Source of the DNA: Cyclobacteriaceae bacterium
GTDB lineage: Bacteria > Bacteroidota > Bacteroidia > Cytophagales > Cyclobacteriaceae
Assembly (NCBI GenBank): GCA_019751475.1
Contig: JAIENH010000768.1
Coordinates: forward strand, 1-14,970
Length of the DNA: 14,970 nt
Direction: 5' to 3'
The translations under genes and the position numbers were made by a program. This document shows, in pieces, positions 1 to 7,526 of the stretch; the stretch's first letter is position 1, and the number at the start of each line of letters is the position of its first letter. The notes beneath the pieces are model-generated. The model was given only the letters and a program-made list of their open reading frames with translations, was not told where the DNA came from and did not search any database.

Positions 1-1367
1 AAGAACGAAATGACCAACGCCAGAGCTAAGCCAAAAAATGCTGTGAGAATGGATTCGCTCAGGTATTGAGTGACCAACTGATTTTTGTAAGCGCCCACGG
101 CTTTTCGCATGCCCACTTCTTTCGCGCGTTTGGTGGCGCGGGCAGTGGAGAGGTTGATGAAGTTGAAACCCGCGATGAGCACAATGAACATGCCGATGAC
201 GCCCATCATGTACACGTTGTTGATGTTGCCGTTTACTTCCAGTTCGTCATCCAGGTGCGAGTGCAAATGAATGTTGGTTACTTTTTGTATGTGTAAGGCC
301 GTACTCTTCGAAGCAACGAAATCCGGTTTGACTCCATAGTTCGCTTTGGCGTATGGCCCAAAGTGCTTGTCAAGAAAAGCCGGCATCTTGGATTCTAATC
401 GAACCGGGTCGTAGCCCTCTTCCAGCAAGAGGTACGTGCCAAAAGAGTTGTTTCCCCAATTGGTTTCAAGCCTTCGCCTGCCGTAGATGGTGCTGTCGTT
501 AAGCGTGCTGAAGGCGATGAGCATATCGGGATGCCAGTGCGATTGCAGCGGCAGGTTTTTGTAAACACCTGTTACCTCCAGGTCCAACTGATTATTTCCG
601 CGCAAGCGCTTGCCTACTACGTTTTGATCACCAAAATATTTCTCGGCAGCTTTCTCCGACAGCATAATGGTGAGCGGGCGGTCAAGTGCCGTGGCTGCAT
701 TGCCCGATATGATGTTGAAATCAAAAATTTTAAAGATCTCCGGCTCGGCTAAAAAGATGCGTTGTTCGGAAAACGATTTCTTGAGCTCGCCATTTTCTTC
801 CAGGCCAATCACCATGTTGAAGTTGATGGTGCGGGCCATCACCTCCACCTCGCCAAAGTCATTTTTAATCAGCGGACCGATAGGTGGTGCTACATTTCCC
901 AGTTTTAAATTAGCTACGCCATCAGGCGAAAGAAAGTCGCGGGTAACACGGTAGATGCGGTCGGCCTTGCTATGATATTTTTCATAGCTCACCTCATCGC
1001 GGATGTAGAGGTAAATGAGCAGCGCACTGGCGATGGCCAGCGCCAGGCCGGCAATGTTGATGACGGCTGTGAGTTTGTTTTTGAAAATGTTGCGGAGCGC
1101 AACCTTCAGGTAATTTTCAAACATGGTGAGTGAAAGATTGGTGGAAGAATAAGGACTTGCTTTGGCATCGCGCTTACGCTTGCGGATGGCATAAGAAAAA
1201 CTCAGGGAGAGAACTTTTTTCCAGTAGTCGAGCCGCGCGCGGGCGGGCGACTTTGTTTTTGCATGAATACAAAACCACTCGTCCAGGTCGCCCAATAGGT
1301 CATCAACTTTGGCGGGCGCACTGACCCACTCAAAGAACTGACGCGCCAACTTGGGCGGCTGGTTCAT
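1..1367 (-). CDS. ABC transporter permease, MacB/FtsX type, with N-terminal prefix domain (partial)
   Basis: The reading frame is open from the ATG at 1367 to the window edge, giving 455 complete codons without a frameshift. Residues 1 to about 65 form a soluble segment (begins MNQPPKLARQFFEW) resembling the 'permease prefix domain 2' found before Bacteroidota FtsX permeases. The standard permease start follows at residue 82 (MFENYLKVALRNIFKNK). A first membrane helix lies at about 99-120, then a large MacB-type periplasmic domain, and a second helix from about 388 (MMGVIGMFIVLIAGFNFINL) followed by the FtsX-typical segment ARATKRAKEVGMRKAVGA. Family members are around 800 residues, with a second FtsX unit expected beyond the edge. 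It would sit in the inner membrane and act with an ATPase not encoded here; the substrate cannot be read from sequence. The start codon overlaps the PadR stop (ATGA), so the two are probably translationally coupled. Confidence 0.9.
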   Translation of the reverse strand, partial: MNQPPKLARQFFEWVSAPAKVDDLLGDLDEWFCIHAKTKSPARARLDYWKKVLSLSFSYAIRKRKRDAKASPYSSTNLSLTMFENYLKVALRNIFKNKLTAVINIAGLALAIASALLIYLYIRDEVSYEKYHSKADRIYRVTRDFLSPDGVANLKLGNVAPPIGPLIKNDFGEVEVMARTINFNMVIGLEENGELKKSFSEQRIFLAEPEIFKIFDFNIISGNAATALDRPLTIMLSEKAAEKYFGDQNVVGKRLRGNNQLDLEVTGVYKNLPLQSHWHPDMLIAFSTLNDSTIYGRRRLETNWGNNSFGTYLLLEEGYDPVRLESKMPAFLDKHFGPYAKANYGVKPDFVASKSTALHIQKVTNIHLHSHLDDELEVNGNINNVYMMGVIGMFIVLIAGFNFINLSTARATKRAKEVGMRKAVGAYKNQLVTQYLSESILTAFFGLALALVISF

Positions 1368-1690
1368 TTCAACGAAAGTTTGATTTTGGACAAGTCCCAC
1401 AGCTCATCGCGCAGGCTCTTGGTTTCGCTCACAGCACGCTTGCCGGCTTGTGTGATTTCGTAGTAGCGCTTGCTGCGGCCGCCTCGCTCCTGTGTGGCGC
1501 CTCCCATCCACGATTTGAGAAAACCTTTTTCCTCGAGGCGCGTGATGGTAGAGTGCAGCGCTCCGATGCTGATGGTGCGGTTGCAGCGCGTTTCGATATC
1601 CTGCTGGATGGACACCCCGTAGGCCTCGTTGCCGAGGGTGGCGATGGTGAGCAGCACCAGTTCTTCAAATTCACCTAGGTAGACTTTCAT
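1364..1690 (-). CDS. PadR-family transcriptional regulator
   Basis: This 108-residue protein has the PadR winged-helix pattern: an N-terminal helix (GEFEELVLLTIATLG, residues 6-20), the YGVSIQQDIE segment at 24-33, the recognition-helix region IGALHSTITRLEEKGFL at 42-58, and a wing at 72-87 (RSKRYYEITQAGKRAV). A short C-terminal helix (88-108) would serve dimerisation. PadR proteins are usually repressors responding to a small molecule or stress. In Bacteroidota, short PadR genes often precede prefix-domain FtsX permeases, and here the stop codon overlaps the permease start by 4 bp. The likely target is its own promoter, which would control the transporter, but I see no clear operator or TAnnTTTG promoter in the 278 bp upstream. 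The ATG at 1690 matches the usual family N-terminus. Confidence 0.92.
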   Translation of the reverse strand: MKVYLGEFEELVLLTIATLGNEAYGVSIQQDIETRCNRTISIGALHSTITRLEEKGFLKSWMGGATQERGGRSKRYYEITQAGKRAVSETKSLRDELWDLSKIKLSLK

Positions 1691-1968
1691 GCCTTGCCAT
1701 TTTTGGTTTGTACGGATGAAGTGGGGTATTTGTTTCTGTTTTTAAGAGGAAAAAAAGCTTTTGTTGTGTCCACAGCTAACCAGCCTTGTTGTGCTTTATG
1801 TGTTTCATAAAACCGGTGTAGATTTGACAGGTGATAGCCATGTAATATGACAGCACCATGGAGTTTGTCTAAAGATTCTTGAGAATATGTCATTAACTTT
1901 AACTTATTATCATTTTTGGAAGGCTTACCAAACTTTGACAGTTAGCTTATAAAATTCGAAGTCACTCC

Positions 1969-3018
1969 ATGAAGGCCCTCACTTTTCACGCCAAGCAAAC
2001 GATCGCCTACGAATCTATAGCCGATCCTAAAATTCTGGCAGACACAGATGTCATTGTGAAAGTGCAGGCATGCGCTATTTGTGGGTCCGACCTTCATGTG
2101 TATCACGAGCGGGAAAAAGGAATTGATCCGGGCACAGCTATGGGTCACGAGTTTGCCGGAGAAATTGTAGAAACAGGCCGCGCTGTAATCAGTTTCCACA
2201 AAGGCGACCGTGTAATGAGCCCGTTTACTACGAGTTGCGGCCGTTGCTTTTATTGTACTATCGGTCTCACCTGCCGGTGTGTTTACAATCAATTGTTTGG
2301 CTGGGTAGAAAAGGAAAAAGGACTGCAGGGCGGTCAGGCCGAATATGTGCGCGTACCGTTGGCTTCCTCCACGCTGATGAAAATTCCGGAAGGCGTCAGC
2401 ATGGAAGAAGCACTTTTGTTAGGCGATGTCTTTTCTACTGGTTTTTTCTGCGCGCTTCAAGCAGAGGTAAAACCGGGCGGAGTGTATGCCGTGGTGGGCT
2501 GTGGGCCGGTTGGCTTGATGGCTATTAATGGAGCACGCGAGTTGGGCGCTGAGAGAATTTTTGCCGTTGACTCCATACCCGAACGTCTTGCCTTTGCGAG
2601 TCGATGGGGGGCGGAACCAATTAACTCACACCGCCAGTCAGCTATTGACATAGTGCGTGATGCCACGGACGGTCGCGGGGCAGACGGTGTACTCGAAGCA
2701 GTAGGAAGTCATGGTGCAGTGCGACTTGCTGTTGATCTCGTACGACCAGGAGGTATTGTCTCCTCCGTAGGCGTATGCACAGATGAGCATCTCGCCTTCT
2801 CGCCTGTTGAGGCTTACAATAAAAATCTAACGTATAGAATCGGGCGCTGCCCTGCTCGACACCTCATGGATCGGCTCACCCCGCTGGTGCAACAAAAGAA
2901 ATATGACATTGCCTCCGTGTTCTCGCATCGCATGCGGTTGTCACAAGGAATACAGGGTTATGATATTTTTGCAAACAAGAAAGACAACTGCTTAAAAGTA
3001 CTTTTGCAGCCCGATTGA
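1969..3018 (+). CDS. Zinc-dependent medium-chain alcohol/polyol dehydrogenase
   Basis: A 349-residue protein of the MDR superfamily (Tdh/AdhP group, COG1063). The catalytic zinc ligands are visible as Cys38 (CAICGSD) and His60-Glu61 (GHEFAGEI). The structural zinc lobe is complete, with Cys90, Cys93, Cys96 and Cys104 in C-x2-C-x2-C-x7-C spacing. The Rossmann motif is Gly177-x-Gly179-x-x-Gly182 (VVGCGPVGLM), and Asp201 at the end of the second strand suggests NAD(H) rather than NADP(H). Length is normal for the family. It should reversibly oxidise an alcohol or polyol to the carbonyl in the cytoplasm; the substrate cannot be told from sequence. It is a single gene, divergent from the PadR-permease pair and convergent with the TPR gene, whose stop codon is only 3 bp away. 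No promoter could be assigned upstream. Confidence 0.9.
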   Translation: MKALTFHAKQTIAYESIADPKILADTDVIVKVQACAICGSDLHVYHEREKGIDPGTAMGHEFAGEIVETGRAVISFHKGDRVMSPFTTSCGRCFYCTIGLTCRCVYNQLFGWVEKEKGLQGGQAEYVRVPLASSTLMKIPEGVSMEEALLLGDVFSTGFFCALQAEVKPGGVYAVVGCGPVGLMAINGARELGAERIFAVDSIPERLAFASRWGAEPINSHRQSAIDIVRDATDGRGADGVLEAVGSHGAVRLAVDLVRPGGIVSSVGVCTDEHLAFSPVEAYNKNLTYRIGRCPARHLMDRLTPLVQQKKYDIASVFSHRMRLSQGIQGYDIFANKKDNCLKVLLQPD

Positions 3019-3021
3019 TTT

Positions 3022-3939
3022 TCACTTCGGCTGTGACCAAACTTTCTTTTTCGTGCGATACCAGTCGCTTTTTTCAGGATCGAGTTTTGCGAGTTGTTCA
3101 TACGCTTCTACCCGGCTACTGTCTTGCTGAAGGATCTCCTGATAGATTGCTACGGCATTCTCCGTGTTGCGCCTGTTTTGATACACTTGCCCCAGCAGCG
3201 TAAGGAAGTCAAGTTCTCCAAAGCCTTTGTCATAGATATGCTCCAGGCAATACAACGCTGAGTCGTAGTTGTTCATGTAGTTGTAAGTGTCACCCAGCAG
3301 CCACCACGCATAGTTGTAATCAGGATACAGGCGAAGGCAGTAGCGTGTGCTCTCAATTGCTCTCCGATATTGTTTGCGTGCTGAAAAAACGAGGCCACGA
3401 TTGTAGAGCGCGTACATATCCTTCGGATCTATTTGCAACGCCTTATTGAAATAGTAATCCGCAGAATCGTAGCTGTTGTTATTGTATGCAGTAGCACCTT
3501 TTTCATTCCAAACAGCTGCGGCCGGATCTTCGGTTGCCTGTACTTGTTCAACGGGCGCTTCACCTTCTACCGTCACAGGTGTTTCCTCCTCATCATCAGA
3601 AAATAATCCAACGAGAAAGAAAAATCCGAACATCAGACCAAACAAAATGATAAACGTACGGAGCATGTTCCTTACCGGAGCAGGATTGGGAGCCGGACGA
3701 CCGTACACGTCTCGTGGTCGTTTGCGACTACCTCCAGAAAAGGATGGCCACTCAACATTCTTAAAAATATCTGCACCGGAAGCAAAAAACCACAGCACGG
3801 CAAACGAAGCAGTGAGTCCCAAAAGCGACCAAAAGAAGAAAGTGCCCAGCGACCAAAAAATAGCCAGCAGCAAAGCACTAGTCAATGTAAGTGCCCGATA
3901 CAACTTTGCCTGGCCGGACGGTTCCTGCGGTTGCTCCAT
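3022..3939 (-). CDS. Membrane-anchored TPR-repeat protein
   Basis: This 305-residue protein has two adjacent hydrophobic helices at about 17-36 and 38-55, a basic loop rich in Pro and Arg (64-90), and a third membrane helix at about 93-113. An acidic linker follows (DDEEE at 115-119). The C-terminal half carries about four tetratricopeptide repeats at roughly 142-175, 176-207, 208-241 and 242-275, with typical A-x-Y-N-x-G and F-x-K-A-L-x-I-D-P patterns. TPR domains are protein-binding scaffolds, so it probably assembles partners at the inner membrane; no enzymatic motif is present. It starts 26 bp after the stop of the M20 peptidase-like gene on the same strand and may be co-transcribed with it. 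The gene converges with the dehydrogenase gene, with 3 bp between the stop codons. Its specific role is unknown. Confidence 0.85.
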   Translation of the reverse strand: MEQPQEPSGQAKLYRALTLTSALLLAIFWSLGTFFFWSLLGLTASFAVLWFFASGADIFKNVEWPSFSGGSRKRPRDVYGRPAPNPAPVRNMLRTFIILFGLMFGFFFLVGLFSDDEEETPVTVEGEAPVEQVQATEDPAAAVWNEKGATAYNNNSYDSADYYFNKALQIDPKDMYALYNRGLVFSARKQYRRAIESTRYCLRLYPDYNYAWWLLGDTYNYMNNYDSALYCLEHIYDKGFGELDFLTLLGQVYQNRRNTENAVAIYQEILQQDSSRVEAYEQLAKLDPEKSDWYRTKKKVWSQPK

Positions 3940-3965
3940 GTGTTAAAGGTAGGAAATCAAACTTG

Positions 3966-5483
3966 TCACAACTTCTCCGTAAGGATAGCCAGGAACGTTT
4001 TCACTCCGTCAATGTAATTGCCCACACGAATGTTTTCGTTCTCTGCATGTTGACTGTTATCGGCATTTACGGTAGGCACTCCCACAGCAGGTATGCCGAG
4101 CGTAGTGACGAAAGGTGAAATAGGAATAGACCCACCGGCTGTGCGTATTTGGATAGGCTCTTTTCCAAACGTCTTCACCATCGCACGACTCAACCATTTT
4201 CCACATTCAGAGTCAAATGGAGTTTGAAAAGCGAGATACGATATGCTGGATTGAAACGATGCAATGCGCGGATACTTCATTCGCTCCTCTTCCGTAGGTG
4301 GGCGATTGATTACGTAATAACCCTTACCCTCTACATGCTTCTTCACAAGATCAATGAGTCGTGCCGGGTCGCTGGATGGAACGAGTCGGATATCAATCTC
4401 GGCTGTGGCTGTGGCTGGGATAAGCGTTCGTACTTCATCGCCAATGTATAATGCGTCCAGTCCGCGAATGTTGAGCGTGGGGTATTGCAATGATTCCTGA
4501 AAATTTGCTCCGATTTTATCGGGGGCTGCTACGCCCAAAAATTTCCTGATTTCCAATTCATTATCGGGAACTTGTTGCAGGATTTTCTTCTCTTCCTCCG
4601 TCAATACGACACCATCATAAAAACCGGGAAGCAAAACACGACCATCTTCGTCTTTCATCGTAGCCAGAAGTTGCGATAGTCGCATGGCAGGATTGGGTGT
4701 GTAGTTGCCGTAGTTGCCGCTGTGCACCGGATTTCTCGGACCAAAAACTGTGAGCGTGATTTCACAAATACCGCGGGCACCAAAACTCAATGTGGGTTCA
4801 TTGCTCACGTGGCGAGGTCCATCAAAGATGATGAGCATATCAGCCGACAGTTCTTTCTTATACTTTGTCACGGCCGTTGGCAGGTTAGGAGAACCGAGCT
4901 CCTCTTCAAAGTCCATGATGACTTTCATGTTGAATGTGGGCTCTTGCTTGAGTTCGCGCAGCGCATCCAGTGAAGCGAGGAAGGCGGAGGCAGGGCCTTT
5001 TGCATCAGATGTGGCGCGCGCAAAAATGCGCCAATCAGGATTGTAGCTTTCGTACAATCGTTCATATGAAATTTCATTCCACGCTCCATCCGCTGACTTT
5101 TCTTTCAACGTTGGTTTCCAGGGACTTTGCTGGTTCCATTTTTTAGGATCTACCGGCTGGCCATCGATTTGTAAATAGATCAATACCGTTTTTGTGGCTT
5201 TCGCTGATTTGCGCTCCGCCAAGAGCAACGGCACCGTAGGTGTGATGAGTCGCTGGGTGGTGAATCCACGCTTCGCGAAAGCGGCCTCGCACCATTGCAC
5301 ATTTTTTTCAATGTCGGCCGGGAAGTGAGCATCGTTGGCCAGGCTTAGTAAATCATAAAAATCTTTAAACGATGCAACTCCGTATTTTTCAGCTACGGAC
5401 TTCCAATCAGGTGATGACTTCTTTTGAGCTTGTGCTAATGGGATGATAAAAAGTAAAAGCAGTAAAAAGCTACACTTCTTCAT
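3966..5483 (-). CDS. Secreted M20-family peptidase-like protein with altered metal site
   Basis: A 505-residue protein with a clear signal peptide (MKKCSFLLLLLFIIPLAQA, cleavage near residue 19). The rest is an M20 dipeptidase/carboxypeptidase (ArgE/DapE/carnosinase group). Visible site residues are Asp160 (SDAKGP, expected bridging metal ligand), Glu194-Glu195 (EEELGS, general base and ligand), Asp221 (FDGP), His254 in the dimerisation lobe (NPVHSGNYGN) and His479 near the C-terminus (HAENENIRV). The first expected ligand, His in the usual GHYDVQP or HxDGQP motif, is Gln105 here (LQIDGQPVD). It would act in the periplasm on small peptides or N-acyl amino acids if active. It lies 21 bp after the ATPase gene and 26 bp before the TPR gene on the same strand. 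Either the whole subfamily tolerates Gln, or the enzyme is altered or inactive. Confidence 0.88.
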   Translation of the reverse strand: MKKCSFLLLLLFIIPLAQAQKKSSPDWKSVAEKYGVASFKDFYDLLSLANDAHFPADIEKNVQWCEAAFAKRGFTTQRLITPTVPLLLAERKSAKATKTVLIYLQIDGQPVDPKKWNQQSPWKPTLKEKSADGAWNEISYERLYESYNPDWRIFARATSDAKGPASAFLASLDALRELKQEPTFNMKVIMDFEEELGSPNLPTAVTKYKKELSADMLIIFDGPRHVSNEPTLSFGARGICEITLTVFGPRNPVHSGNYGNYTPNPAMRLSQLLATMKDEDGRVLLPGFYDGVVLTEEEKKILQQVPDNELEIRKFLGVAAPDKIGANFQESLQYPTLNIRGLDALYIGDEVRTLIPATATAEIDIRLVPSSDPARLIDLVKKHVEGKGYYVINRPPTEEERMKYPRIASFQSSISYLAFQTPFDSECGKWLSRAMVKTFGKEPIQIRTAGGSIPISPFVTTLGIPAVGVPTVNADNSQHAENENIRVGNYIDGVKTFLAILTEKL

Positions 5484-5504
5484 AAATTGAAATTACTTAC
5501 AGAA

Positions 5505-6701
5505 TTAGTAAAGAAATCCAAAAAGCCAAAGAGGTATTTTGTTGGTGGCCCCCCGCTCAAGATCATCTGCTACAATGAAAGCATTTTTGATAGTCTTGAT
5601 TTGTCGAAAGCTTTTGTCTTTTCCTCCAACTTCGATTGTGTATTTATCGTCAATCAAAAAATCGCCAACACTGGAATATTTTATGCTAACTCCTGCATCT
5701 TGTACCATCGCCATGAAAGCTGTCTCTCTTACATTTCCTTTTTCAGGCTTTTCATCTGCTAATGCATAAATTATATTCGGATTATTCAAAAAAATCTTAT
5801 CGGGCTTGTTCATAAGACTAACTCCTGACACTCCTGATCGAAGGTTTCTTATCAATTGCGCTTTCTCCAGGATATCAATCAGTTCGAGTAATCGCCCTCG
5901 ACTGCTAGGAATGTCCTCAGCAAGTTTTTGAATGTTAGGTTTAAATGGCACAGAGCGCGAGATTACATATAGCAATTTTTTTAATTTACCTAACGAACCA
6001 GTTTCCAAGGGTTTTGCCTCCGGTAAATCGTAGTCAATAATTACATTAATCAATTGATTAATTCGCGTATGGTAATCGGCTTCACCTTCCTTAAAAAAAG
6101 GATAAGAACCATATTGTAAATAGTGACGAAACTTTGCCAATGGCGAGGAGAGTTTCTTTAGTAGAAAAGAAGCTATCTCCTCATGATCGAGTAGAATGTC
6201 GCTCAACTTATAAATGGGTAATTCAATTTGATATTCCAATGCCAAATATTCACGAAACGAAAGTGGCGGAAGGTGGTACTTCACTACCCTTCTGGACAGA
6301 TCTGCCGATGATTTTTGCAAAGCCAATATGGAAGAACCGGATATTACCAGTTTTAATTGCGGGAAGAAGTCATAGATGTTTTTCACCTCCGTTTGCCAAT
6401 CCGGGTATTTATGTACTTCATCCAAAAAAAGATTGCGACCTCCGTTTTGATAAAACACCTCTGCTACAGATGACAGGGTGTTTTGACGAAAGTAAAAGTC
6501 ATCCAACGTCAGGTAAAGGGTTTTCGCGACTGGCAGGTTTTTCTGAATATATTGAAGCATGAGGGTAGACTTGCCAACACCTCTTGCTCCTTCTATGCTT
6601 ATGGCTGGTGCTTTCCAGTTCACGCGATCAGCCAAACTTCTCACGAAGGGAGACGAAACGGAATCTAGCAACCCACGAAACTTAATAATCAGGGATTCCA
6701 A
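5505..6701 (-). CDS. AAA+ family ATPase with DUF4143-type C-terminal domain
   Basis: This 398-residue protein matches the COG1373 group of predicted ATPases. Walker A is at 38-45 (GARGVGKS), Walker B at 90-95 (NLFLDE), followed by HKYPDW, which is typical of this family, and a sensor-1-like segment LKLVISGSS around 115-123. The C-terminal part (about 210-398) resembles DUF4143, which includes a nuclease-like fold in some members. The function of the family is not established; members are scattered and often look mobile. The only start compatible with full length is a TTG at 6701, because an in-frame TAG lies 3 codons upstream and the next ATG is at residue 48, after Walker A. The gene is visibly AT-richer than its neighbours, which suggests horizontal acquisition. 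Its promoter is flanked by two palindromes (separate entry), so autoregulation is likely. Confidence 0.88.
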   Translation of the reverse strand: MESLIIKFRGLLDSVSSPFVRSLADRVNWKAPAISIEGARGVGKSTLMLQYIQKNLPVAKTLYLTLDDFYFRQNTLSSVAEVFYQNGGRNLFLDEVHKYPDWQTEVKNIYDFFPQLKLVISGSSILALQKSSADLSRRVVKYHLPPLSFREYLALEYQIELPIYKLSDILLDHEEIASFLLKKLSSPLAKFRHYLQYGSYPFFKEGEADYHTRINQLINVIIDYDLPEAKPLETGSLGKLKKLLYVISRSVPFKPNIQKLAEDIPSSRGRLLELIDILEKAQLIRNLRSGVSGVSLMNKPDKIFLNNPNIIYALADEKPEKGNVRETAFMAMVQDAGVSIKYSSVGDFLIDDKYTIEVGGKDKSFRQIKTIKNAFIVADDLERGATNKIPLWLFGFLY

Positions 6702-6703
6702 AA

Positions 6704-6721
6704 TGTACTATTTAAAGTACA
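6704..6721 (-). promoter_or_regulatory. Proximal palindromic operator candidate
   Basis: TGTACTATTTAAAGTACA is an 18-bp near-perfect palindrome lying 2 bp from the TTG start of the ATPase gene. It overlaps the predicted transcription start. An 18-bp copy with one mismatch lies 33 bp away at 6737-6754, about three helical turns. A dimeric repressor bound here would block transcription. That it is an operator is inference from symmetry, repetition and placement. Confidence 0.55.
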
Positions 6722-6751
6722 AAAATATTAAAAAAGTGTACTATTTAAAAT
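6720..6751 (-). promoter_or_regulatory. Predicted Bacteroidota promoter of the ATPase gene
   Basis: On the minus strand TATTTTTG (6720-6727) fits the -7 consensus TAnnTTTG exactly. With a 20-bp spacer, the -33 position carries TTTT (6748-6751) instead of TTTG. The predicted start of transcription falls in the proximal palindrome, and the -33 element lies in the distal palindrome. The AT-rich context raises the chance of a random match. Confidence 0.4.
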
Positions 6752-6756
6752 ACACT
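6730..6756 (-). terminator. Distal palindrome; likely intrinsic terminator of the LanC-like operon, also operator candidate
   Basis: Reading the minus strand directly from the TGA of the LanC-like gene, AGTGTA (6756-6751) pairs with TACACT (6740-6735), with two more weaker pairs inside. A run of six T follows at 6735-6730. This is a compact, AT-rich hairpin with a T-run. The same sequence is the second copy of the palindrome upstream of the ATPase gene (18-bp copy at 6737-6754), so it may serve both as terminator and as operator. Confidence 0.5.
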
Positions 6757-7505
6757 CAAAAAGACTTATCCGGCAGTACAATCACCGGTTTTAGTTTCTT
6801 GTCTGATTCATACAGATGCATAAGCCACAGGCCAATGCCGGCTGCGCCCTGCATGTAGCCCGTTTGTGCCTGAAGGAAGTTGGGCTGCCTGCGGTGTTCG
6901 GCCTGCAGCCAGGAGGTTCCCTTGTCGTCAACGGTTGCTTTGTTTATTACATCCGCTGTCACCATTTGCGAAAATTGAAGATATTCCGCATCGCCAAAGA
7001 TTCTGTGCAAGTCCAGAAAGAACTCTGCCACACCAGCCGAGCCACAACACGGCCCCGCGTTATTCCAAAAGCCGGGCGTCTGCTGCTGGGGTATGCCGCA
7101 CGTCATCAGCGCCTTGGCTGCAGTTTTAATTTTATCGAGCCACTTTTTGTTTTGCGTCACCCGGTACAACTCGTAGTAGAAACGCGCTGTGCCTACCGGC
7201 CCGTGACACCAACTCAGATAGTAAACATCTTTTCCGTTGCCATCGTCATGGCGAATCCAGTCATTCTCATTTTCGATCGCCTCCAGATGGGCGGCCGCTG
7301 TGAGGGCCTTATCCAGGTATTGTTTGTTGTTGGTCTTCTGGTAGAGTCGCGCTAAGAAATAACCAACCCCGGCTGTGCCGTGCGAAAAATTTGGCATGTA
7401 GTAATTCTGTTTGTACAAAGAGGAATCCATGAACCAGCGCACACCTTTTTCGCCTGGATAGGAATTGGACAACAATTGATTGCCGGTGCGCACAGCCAAG
7501 TCCAT
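6756..7505 (-). CDS. LanC-like zinc protein, short form with CCG-type metal site
   Basis: This 249-residue protein carries the repeated glycine motifs of the LanC (lanthionine cyclase-like) alpha/alpha barrel: SHGTAGVGYFLARLY (41-55), SWCHGPVGTARFYYELY (98-114), GPCCGSAGVAEFFLDL (151-166) and GYMQGAAGIGLWLMHLY (217-232). The expected zinc ligands are Cys100 (WCHG) and Cys153-Cys154, a CCG motif where nisin cyclase NisC has Cys-His-Gly. His42 would match NisC His212, but the position of NisC Arg280 is Tyr96, and the region holding NisC Asp141 is absent. Typical LanC proteins are 350-450 residues, so the N-terminal barrel repeats and any signal peptide are missing. An in-frame TAA 12 bp upstream of the ATG rules out a longer form. 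It lies 21 bp after the 389-residue membrane protein gene. It could be a truncated remnant, a short subfamily or a thiol-binding protein; the reaction is unknown. Confidence 0.8.
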   Translation of the reverse strand: MDLAVRTGNQLLSNSYPGEKGVRWFMDSSLYKQNYYMPNFSHGTAGVGYFLARLYQKTNNKQYLDKALTAAAHLEAIENENDWIRHDDGNGKDVYYLSWCHGPVGTARFYYELYRVTQNKKWLDKIKTAAKALMTCGIPQQQTPGFWNNAGPCCGSAGVAEFFLDLHRIFGDAEYLQFSQMVTADVINKATVDDKGTSWLQAEHRRQPNFLQAQTGYMQGAAGIGLWLMHLYESDKKLKPVIVLPDKSF

Positions 7506-7526
7506 AGGGGATGTTTAATGTGTAAG

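Noticed and set aside
448-1324. Plus-strand open frames across the permease and other minus-strand genes
   Set aside because: They are antisense shadows of strongly supported coding sequence, with compositionally odd translations and no domains.
1687-1893. A 68-codon minus-strand open frame upstream of the PadR gene, ending at the PadR start
   Set aside because: The sequence has no recognisable domain, no ribosome binding site and low complexity typical of non-coding DNA. It fills the space where the PadR promoter should lie, so I treat it as chance.
1894-1968. TTTGACA and TATAAAAT before the dehydrogenase gene as a promoter
   Set aside because: The two elements are only about 7 bp apart and do not fit either the sigma-70 or the Bacteroidota spacing.
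3022-3040. TCAC/GTGA hairpin near the dehydrogenase stop as a terminator
   Set aside because: The stem is only 4 bp and lies inside the TPR gene; too weak to call.
6756-7505. Calling the region a lantibiotic biosynthesis cluster
   Set aside because: Only a shortened LanC-like protein is present; there is no dehydratase, precursor peptide, dedicated exporter or immunity gene in the window.
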